Translations under genes and position numbers: made by a program | Shown: piece by piece, positions 30,576-35,231 of the stretch | Position numbering within the stretch: position 1 is the first letter of the stretch | Layout of the letters: each line of letters opens with the position of its first letter | From: Anaerolineales bacterium | Lineage (GTDB): Bacteria > Chloroflexota > Anaerolineae > Anaerolineales > Villigracilaceae | DNA length: 35,231 bases | Assembly: GCA_024710905.1 (NCBI GenBank) | Contig: JANJTV010000154.1 | Location: 1-35,231, forward strand | Direction of reading: 5' to 3' | The notes under the pieces: model-generated | The model's database searches: none | Told to the model about the DNA's origin: nothing | What the model saw: only the letters and a program-made list of their open reading frames with translations

Positions 30576-31742
30576 TTAATCCACCAGCCTGGCACCGTCT
30601 GACGCCCGGCAAATATACACCTCTGCTGCCAAGTTTGTGCGGACCTGGTAACGTCGCGCCAGTTCGACAGAAAACGTCTCAGCCTGCTCCCGCGCCACCA
30701 GGTTCACCGTGCAACCGCCAAACCCGGCCCCGGTCAGCCGCGCCCCGTAACAGCCGGGCAGTTCGCGGGCGATTTCTGCCATAGCATCCAGTTCGGGGAT
30801 GGAAACTTCATATAAATCTCGCAAGCTGGCATGACACTCGTTCATCAACCTGCCAAATTGTTGGATGTCTCCCTGTTCAAGCAGGGGAATCGCGCGCTGG
30901 ACGCGATCCAACTCCTCAACCACATGCCGCGCGCGCCGGGCCGGCTCACCCGGCAGTTTGTCCTCGAAACGATTAAACGCCTCCAGGCTGACATCCCGTA
31001 GTGCGCGGATACCCGGCAGTTCGGCAGAGAGAATCCGCACCGCATCTTCACAGGCCTGGCGGCGGGTGTTATAGGCGCTGACAGTCAACTTGCGGCGCAC
31101 GGATGTGTCGGCAATCACAATCGCCAGATTATCCGGAAGTGGCAGGCTGCGCCATGCAAGGCTGCGGCAATCTAGCAGGAGCAGGTGATCCCGCAAACCG
31201 CAGGCCGAGGCAAATTGGTCCATAATGCCGCAGTTCACACCGACATAATCATTTTCGGCTTTTTGACCCAGCAGCGCCATTTGCATGGCAGGGATGGATT
31301 GGCCTGCGAGGGTTTGCAATGCCACACCAAATGCCATCTCAACAGATGCAGATGAACTCAACCCGGCCCCGCGTGGTACATCCGAGGCGTACGCAGCAAG
31401 CATGACAGGCGCTGGCAGTCCAGCCTGCCGGAAAGCCCAGGCCACCCCGACTGGGTAACGCGCCCACTCAGGCAGGTTGGTTTTGGCAGGAATCGGTTCA
31501 GAGTTAAATGAAACCTGCTCGGCGAAATCGACCGCCACAAGCGTGGCCAGTCCGTCTCCTTCCTCCACAGGCGAGAAAGCCAACCAAGTTGACCGGTCAA
31601 TGGCGGCAGGCATCACCCAACCATCGTTATAGTCCACATGCTCCCCCAACAGGTTTACCCGGCCGGGGGCCAAAACAAGGTGCTTTGGGGATTGGCCGAA
31701 GCGATCGTGGAAAACGTTGGCAGCAAGGTCTTTTGGATACAT
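30576..31742 (-). CDS. galK: Galactokinase
   Basis: This GHMP-family kinase phosphorylates galactose at C1 with ATP in the first step of the Leloir pathway. The galactokinase signature GRVNLLGEHVDYNDG lies at about 27-41, the ATP-binding PRGAGLSSSASVEMA near 115-130, the catalytic aspartate in NCGIMDQFASACG, and the C-terminal GHMP motif in LTGAGFGGCTVNLV. I set the start at ATG 31742 (388 residues) rather than ATG 31760: the first ATG has no ribosome site, and a TATAAT box (31750-31755 on the minus strand) lies 7 bases before the inner one. This matches the leaderless arrangement of other genes here. The protein then begins MYPKDLAANVFHDRFG, a usual galactokinase N-terminus. No galT or galE is adjacent. 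The gene diverges from a polysaccharide operon. Confidence 0.95.
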   Translation of the reverse strand: MYPKDLAANVFHDRFGQSPKHLVLAPGRVNLLGEHVDYNDGWVMPAAIDRSTWLAFSPVEEGDGLATLVAVDFAEQVSFNSEPIPAKTNLPEWARYPVGVAWAFRQAGLPAPVMLAAYASDVPRGAGLSSSASVEMAFGVALQTLAGQSIPAMQMALLGQKAENDYVGVNCGIMDQFASACGLRDHLLLLDCRSLAWRSLPLPDNLAIVIADTSVRRKLTVSAYNTRRQACEDAVRILSAELPGIRALRDVSLEAFNRFEDKLPGEPARRARHVVEELDRVQRAIPLLEQGDIQQFGRLMNECHASLRDLYEVSIPELDAMAEIARELPGCYGARLTGAGFGGCTVNLVAREQAETFSVELARRYQVRTNLAAEVYICRASDGARLVD

Positions 31743-31749
31743 ATCAAGG

Positions 31750-31755
31750 ATTATA
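31750..31755 (-). promoter_or_regulatory. -10 box of galK (leaderless); decides the start
   Basis: TATAAT on the minus strand lies between two in-frame ATGs of galK, 7 bases before the inner one at 31742. If used, the outer ATG at 31760 is not transcribed. Confidence 0.5.
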
Positions 31756-31865
31756 TCCATTCATCAGGGGGCTTTCGTAAGGGTTTTGTAACCCATTAGC
31801 GCGATATTGCAATGTTCTTATACGCATAAGGTGGGCATAATGGGGTTGCGTCGCCCAAGGAAACC

Positions 31866-33386
31866 ATGAAAAGCCTACCTATTACACGACCCATTTTTCA
31901 CGTGGAAGGCCAGGCCAGCCTGCAACAGCGGTTGGACAGCCTGCTGAAACGCCTGTTCGATTTAACCGCATCGCTGGCCGGTTTATTGGTGCTCGGCCCG
32001 TTCTTTTTGCTGATTGGGCAGCTGATTAAACGCGAATCGCCCGGGCCGATATTTTTCCGGGGGCCGCGCGTAGGCCGTAACGGGGAGGTTTTTTACATCT
32101 GGAAATTCCGCACGATGTACGAACGTCCTGAAAGTTACCGGGGGCCATCCATCACTGCCAGCGGGGATAATCGGATTACCCCGCTCGGTCACTGGCTGCG
32201 TCTGACCAAGATAAACGAGTTGCCGCAATTGTTTAATGTGCTGGCGGGGGAGATGAGCCTGGTGGGGCCTCGTCCCGAAGTACCTGAGATTGCTGAGGGG
32301 TGGCCTGCGGACGCAAAACGCGAGGTGCTTTCTGTGCGTCCCGGCATCACCAGCCCGGCATCCATCATCTACCGTGACGAAGAAGCCATGCTCATCGGCG
32401 GCAATACGATGGATGAGTACCTGCGAAAAATCCTGCCCGACAAGCTGCGCCTCGACCAGTTGTATGTTCGCAATCATACGTTTTTATCTGATCTGGATGT
32501 CATCCTGATGACCCTGATTGTGTTGCTGCCCACCGTGCGTAATGCGCCGATCCCTGAAGCGCGTTTATATGTCGGGCCGCTGGTACATTTTGCCCGCCGC
32601 ATTGGAAACTGGTTCGTTATAGACAGCCTGCTGGCTTTTGGGGCCATTGCAACCAGCGGTATCATCTGGCGTACAGGCGGCCCGTTGGAGCTGGGGGTGG
32701 ATGTGGCCCTCGCAGTTGGCCTGATTATGGCGCTCACCTTCAGTTTGTCAAATTACATCCTGGGGTTGCATCGCGTCTCCTGGCGGCATGCCCCACCGGC
32801 CCTGGCCATTGACCTGGCCTTCTCTGGTGGTATTGCCACCCTGGCCCAGGTTTTGATCAACCAATTCTGGGTGGGTGAAGTCCGCCTTCCGTTGGGCATG
32901 CTGATTGTTTCAGGGTTATTCACCTTCATTGGCTTTACAGCAGCCCGCTATCGAGAACGCCTGCTACTCGGGCTGGCATCGCGCTGGGTATATCACCGCA
33001 ACCGGTTTAATCCCATTGGCGAACGAGTGCTGATCGTTGGCGCCGGGGAATACGGGCAGATGGCCGCCTGGCTGATGCAAAAAAGCGCTTTCGCCAGTGC
33101 TTATGTCATCCTCGGCATGGTGGATGACGACATGTACAAACATGGTATGTTAATTGATGGCTACCCTGTATTGGGTGGTTCCCGGGAACTATCGCGGATT
33201 GTCAAAGAAAAAGATGTCGGCTTGATCCTGTTCGCCATCTCCAACATCAATCCCCGAGAACGGGAGCGCATCCTGGCGCAATGCCGTAAGACTAGCGCCC
33301 GCGTGGTCATCATGCCGGATATCCTGCAAATCCTGCACAACCAGATTCGTAGTGAGCAGGTATTGAGGCCCTATGCAGCAGATTAA
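31866..33386 (+). CDS. Bacterial sugar transferase fused to a membrane/nucleotide-binding region in reversed order
   Basis: The 506-residue protein should start a surface polysaccharide by transferring a sugar phosphate to undecaprenyl phosphate. The catalytic sugar-transferase domain comes first (about 25-225): LLKRLFDLTASLAGLLVLGPFFLLIGQLI (in-membrane helix), GPIFFRGPRVG, WKFRTMY, TKINELPQLFNVLAGEMSLVGPRPEVPE, RPGITSPASI. Four further membrane segments follow (about 250-268, 278-300, 312-332, 341-360), then a Rossmann-like nucleotide-binding domain (VLIVGAGEYGQMAAWLM at 388-404, then MVDDD and GYPVLGGSREL). WbaP-like enzymes usually have the membrane/CoA-binding-like part first and the catalytic domain last, so the order here is reversed. 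AAGGA lies 4 bases before the ATG. The next gene overlaps by 14 bases. Confidence 0.9.
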   Translation: MKSLPITRPIFHVEGQASLQQRLDSLLKRLFDLTASLAGLLVLGPFFLLIGQLIKRESPGPIFFRGPRVGRNGEVFYIWKFRTMYERPESYRGPSITASGDNRITPLGHWLRLTKINELPQLFNVLAGEMSLVGPRPEVPEIAEGWPADAKREVLSVRPGITSPASIIYRDEEAMLIGGNTMDEYLRKILPDKLRLDQLYVRNHTFLSDLDVILMTLIVLLPTVRNAPIPEARLYVGPLVHFARRIGNWFVIDSLLAFGAIATSGIIWRTGGPLELGVDVALAVGLIMALTFSLSNYILGLHRVSWRHAPPALAIDLAFSGGIATLAQVLINQFWVGEVRLPLGMLIVSGLFTFIGFTAARYRERLLLGLASRWVYHRNRFNPIGERVLIVGAGEYGQMAAWLMQKSAFASAYVILGMVDDDMYKHGMLIDGYPVLGGSRELSRIVKEKDVGLILFAISNINPRERERILAQCRKTSARVVIMPDILQILHNQIRSEQVLRPYAAD

Positions 33387-34542
33387 CTCTCATCAGTGGC
33401 GCGTGCCACTGGCCGAAGTGGAATTTGGACCCGAGGAACCGGCTGCCGTGCTCAGCGTGCTGGAAAGCCGCTGGTTGAGTATGGGCGCTGTTACCCAGGC
33501 TTTTGAAGCTGAGTTTGCTGCCTTCTGTGACGCAAAACATGCCTTTGCCGTCACCAATGCCACCGCCGGGCTGCATCTGGCCTGTCTGGCTGCGGGTCTT
33601 GGCCCTGGAGATGAAGTCATCCTCCCCTCCCTGACCTTCGTTGCCACCGCCAATGCCATTCGCTACACAGGCGCAACCCCGGTCTTCGCCGATATTTCAA
33701 GCCTGAACGACTGGACCCTCAGCCCGCACGAAGTCAAGGCCCGCATCACCCCCAACACCCGCGCCATCATGCTCATGCATTACGGCGGGTACGCAAGTAA
33801 TATGCCTGCCTTCCAGACACTTGCCGAACGGTATAATCTATTAATCATTGAAGACGCGGCCCATGCCGTTGGCAGCGAACTGGAAGGGAAACAACTTGGC
33901 ACCTGGGGACACACTGGATGTTTCAGCTTCTTCCCCAACAAGAATATGACCACTGCCGAAGGCGGCATGGTTGTAACCAACGATGACGCCGCCGCCGAAA
34001 AAATCCGCGTCCTGCGCTCACACGGCATGACCACCCTGACCTGGGATCGCCATCGCGGCCACGCCTTCAGTTATGATGTGGTTGAACTGGGTTACAACTA
34101 CCGCATGGATGAATTGCGTTCTGCCCTCGGGCGAGTACAACTCACCCGCATACCGGCAGGCAACCTACGGCGGCACCAGCTCACCGAACAGTACCGGCAG
34201 GCAGCTGCAAAACGATTGCCCGGGATCCAGTTCCCGTTTGCGGATCACCCCGGCACATCCGCCTGCCACCTGATGCCCGCCCTGCTGCCTGAGGGTACCA
34301 ACCGGGCAAAATTTATGGGAATGATGAAACAGTACGGCATCCAGACCAGCATCCACTACCCGCCGATTCATACCTTTAGTGGATATCGTGAGCAGGCTCA
34401 CGAGTTGCGTCTCCCCGTTACCGAGGTCGTTGGCCAAAGGGAAGTAACCCTGCCGCTCTACCCGGGATTGACAGAAGAACAATTAAACTGGGTCATTGAC
34501 GCTGCGGCGCAGGCCCTGGACGCCTGCAGTTCGGAAGGATAA
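33373..34542 (+). CDS. DegT/DnrJ/EryC1/StrS-family sugar aminotransferase
   Basis: This 389-residue PLP enzyme makes an amino sugar by transaminating a nucleotide-linked keto-sugar, probably for the polysaccharide made by this operon. Family signatures are TNATAGLHLAC (61-71), LPSLTFVATANAI (84-96), the PLP-binding IIEDAAHAVG (158-167, with D161) and the Schiff-base lysine in FFPNKNMTTAEGGM (K190). The end shows ITTALGRVQL-like RSALGRVQL and HYPPIHTFSGY. GAGG lies 4 bases before the ATG, and the gene overlaps the sugar transferase by 14 bases. It is followed after 5 bases by the Wzz-like gene, so these three belong to one operon. The actual sugar is not known. Confidence 0.94.
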   Translation: MQQINSHQWRVPLAEVEFGPEEPAAVLSVLESRWLSMGAVTQAFEAEFAAFCDAKHAFAVTNATAGLHLACLAAGLGPGDEVILPSLTFVATANAIRYTGATPVFADISSLNDWTLSPHEVKARITPNTRAIMLMHYGGYASNMPAFQTLAERYNLLIIEDAAHAVGSELEGKQLGTWGHTGCFSFFPNKNMTTAEGGMVVTNDDAAAEKIRVLRSHGMTTLTWDRHRGHAFSYDVVELGYNYRMDELRSALGRVQLTRIPAGNLRRHQLTEQYRQAAAKRLPGIQFPFADHPGTSACHLMPALLPEGTNRAKFMGMMKQYGIQTSIHYPPIHTFSGYREQAHELRLPVTEVVGQREVTLPLYPGLTEEQLNWVIDAAAQALDACSSEG

Positions 34543-34547
34543 ATCTC

Positions 34548-35231
34548 TTGGAAATTAAATTTTATATCGCTATCTTAAAACGTTGGGCCTGGTTGCTCAT
34601 TGCCGGGTTAATTCTTGGGGCTGCTTTTGGGTACGGCTATTCCATGCTCGAAACCCCGGTCTACCAGGCCTCCACCAAGGCGCTGGTCATGCGCCCATCC
34701 ACCGGCAATTCTTCTGCCGAGTTAGGCTACCTGACCGACCAGCAGGTCATCCAGACCTTTATCCAGTTGCTGACCACCCGCCCTGTTATTGAGACAGCCG
34801 CAGAACAAGTAGGTTTCCCGATCAATAGCGGCAGAATCAAGGTCCAACAAGTCCGCGATACACAAGTCATCCAGGTGATGGTCGAAGACACCGACCCGCA
34901 CCGGGCAGCGCTCATTGCAAACGTCTTGCTGGATGTGCTGGTTGCCCAGAATGAAAGTTTGCAGGCCGGCAGGTATATTTCCATCGAAGAATCGCTGCGT
35001 AACCAGATCGCCCAGATTGAGACTCAGCTAAACAGCCTGCAAAGCGAAATTGACCAAATTTCTGCTGCGCAGGTGCAGAATCAGTCCGGTCAGATTCAGA
35101 TTCAAATCGAGGCATTGCAAAACGAAATTGTGGCCCTGGAAAGTGAAAATGCGCGCCTGGCAGCCTCCCCGGCAGTGTATGCCTCCCAAATCGCCGAAAA
35201 TAAAGCACGCATCGACCAAAACAAATCTTTG
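34548..35231 (+). CDS. Wzz/chain-length-determinant-like protein, N-terminal part (cut by right edge)
   Basis: The visible 228 codons begin with a short cytoplasmic stretch (MEIKFYIAILKRW) and a membrane segment (about 14-34, LLIAGLILGAAFGYGYSML), followed by the periplasmic-type YQASTKALVM strand. From about residue 135 there is a long coiled coil (SIEESLRNQIAQIETQLNSL and later LENENARL-like repeats). This is the architecture of polysaccharide co-polymerases (Wzz/CapA), which set chain length; the gene may continue to a second membrane segment or a tyrosine-kinase domain beyond the window. The start is TTG 34548, with GGAAGGA eight bases upstream; no ATG fits. It directly follows the aminotransferase gene in the same operon. 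Confidence 0.88.
   Translation, partial: MEIKFYIAILKRWAWLLIAGLILGAAFGYGYSMLETPVYQASTKALVMRPSTGNSSAELGYLTDQQVIQTFIQLLTTRPVIETAAEQVGFPINSGRIKVQQVRDTQVIQVMVEDTDPHRAALIANVLLDVLVAQNESLQAGRYISIEESLRNQIAQIETQLNSLQSEIDQISAAQVQNQSGQIQIQIEALQNEIVALESENARLAASPAVYASQIAENKARIDQNKSL

Noticed and set aside
31743-31865. GGGTT/AACCC mini-hairpin and TTATAC/CATAAT boxes before the sugar transferase gene
   Set aside because: The stem is only 5 bp and no -35/-10 pair has a standard spacing, so no promoter could be assigned.
33373-33386. Frameshift between the sugar transferase and the aminotransferase
   Set aside because: The 14-base overlap has its own GAGG site and both proteins are complete, so it is a normal operon overlap.

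Overview
The window looks like a chromosomal segment of a Chloroflexota bacterium, most likely from the Anaerolineae. The evidence is indirect: GC-rich coding with many short intergenic gaps, several FHA and Ser/Thr-kinase signalling proteins, secreted proteins with Thr/Pro-rich (TxTP) linkers, an isopentenyl phosphate kinase, a CpXC-domain protein and a pair of SPFH-like membrane proteins. No phage, transposon, CRISPR array, tRNA or rRNA is visible. No stretch longer than 300 bases lacks a gene; the longest gap, 28367-28625, holds only promoter-like sequence.

Layout. 1-4859 (minus strand): YvcK-like protein, then gapA, pgk, a small membrane protein and the start of a Ser/Thr kinase cut by the left edge. 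4959-7346 (plus): ROK-family sugar kinase, then a class III aminotransferase. 7387-9198 (minus): lipoprotein with a formylglycine-generating-enzyme-like domain. 9341-14119 (plus): GAF-PAS histidine kinase, M3 peptidase and CpXC protein. 14168-15949: an FHA/winged-helix regulator diverging from a membrane-anchored Ser/Thr kinase. 15914-20831 (minus): AAA+ ATPase, GDPD phosphodiesterase and a divergent GH3 protein. 20943-25673 (plus): GT2 glycosyltransferase, two overlapping SPFH-like membrane proteins and PsuG. 25725-28366: Thr/Pro-rich membrane protein (minus), isopentenyl phosphate kinase (plus) and a secreted unknown (minus). 28626-31742: long-form formate-tetrahydrofolate ligase (plus) and galactokinase (minus). 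31866-35231 (plus): the start of an exopolysaccharide operon with a domain-permuted sugar transferase, a DegT aminotransferase and a Wzz-like protein cut by the right edge.

How the parts fit. The left end is a sugar-phosphate block. Two nearly identical 18-bp palindromic operators, one before gapA and one between the yvcK-like and ROK genes, suggest shared control by a Rex- or CRP/FNR-type regulator. The middle is rich in phospho-signalling, with two Ser/Thr kinases, an FHA-DNA-binding regulator and an orphan histidine kinase. The right end feeds one-carbon metabolism, galactose phosphorylation and surface polysaccharide synthesis.

Two global features stand out. Many genes have a TATAAT/TAAAAT box only 6-8 bases before the ATG, which predicts leaderless mRNAs. 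Most convergent gene pairs share one perfect inverted repeat that can terminate in both directions. The best candidates for undescribed biology are the paired SPFH-like proteins, the operator pair, the membrane-anchored YvcK-like protein and the GH3 protein that has lost its catalytic signature.
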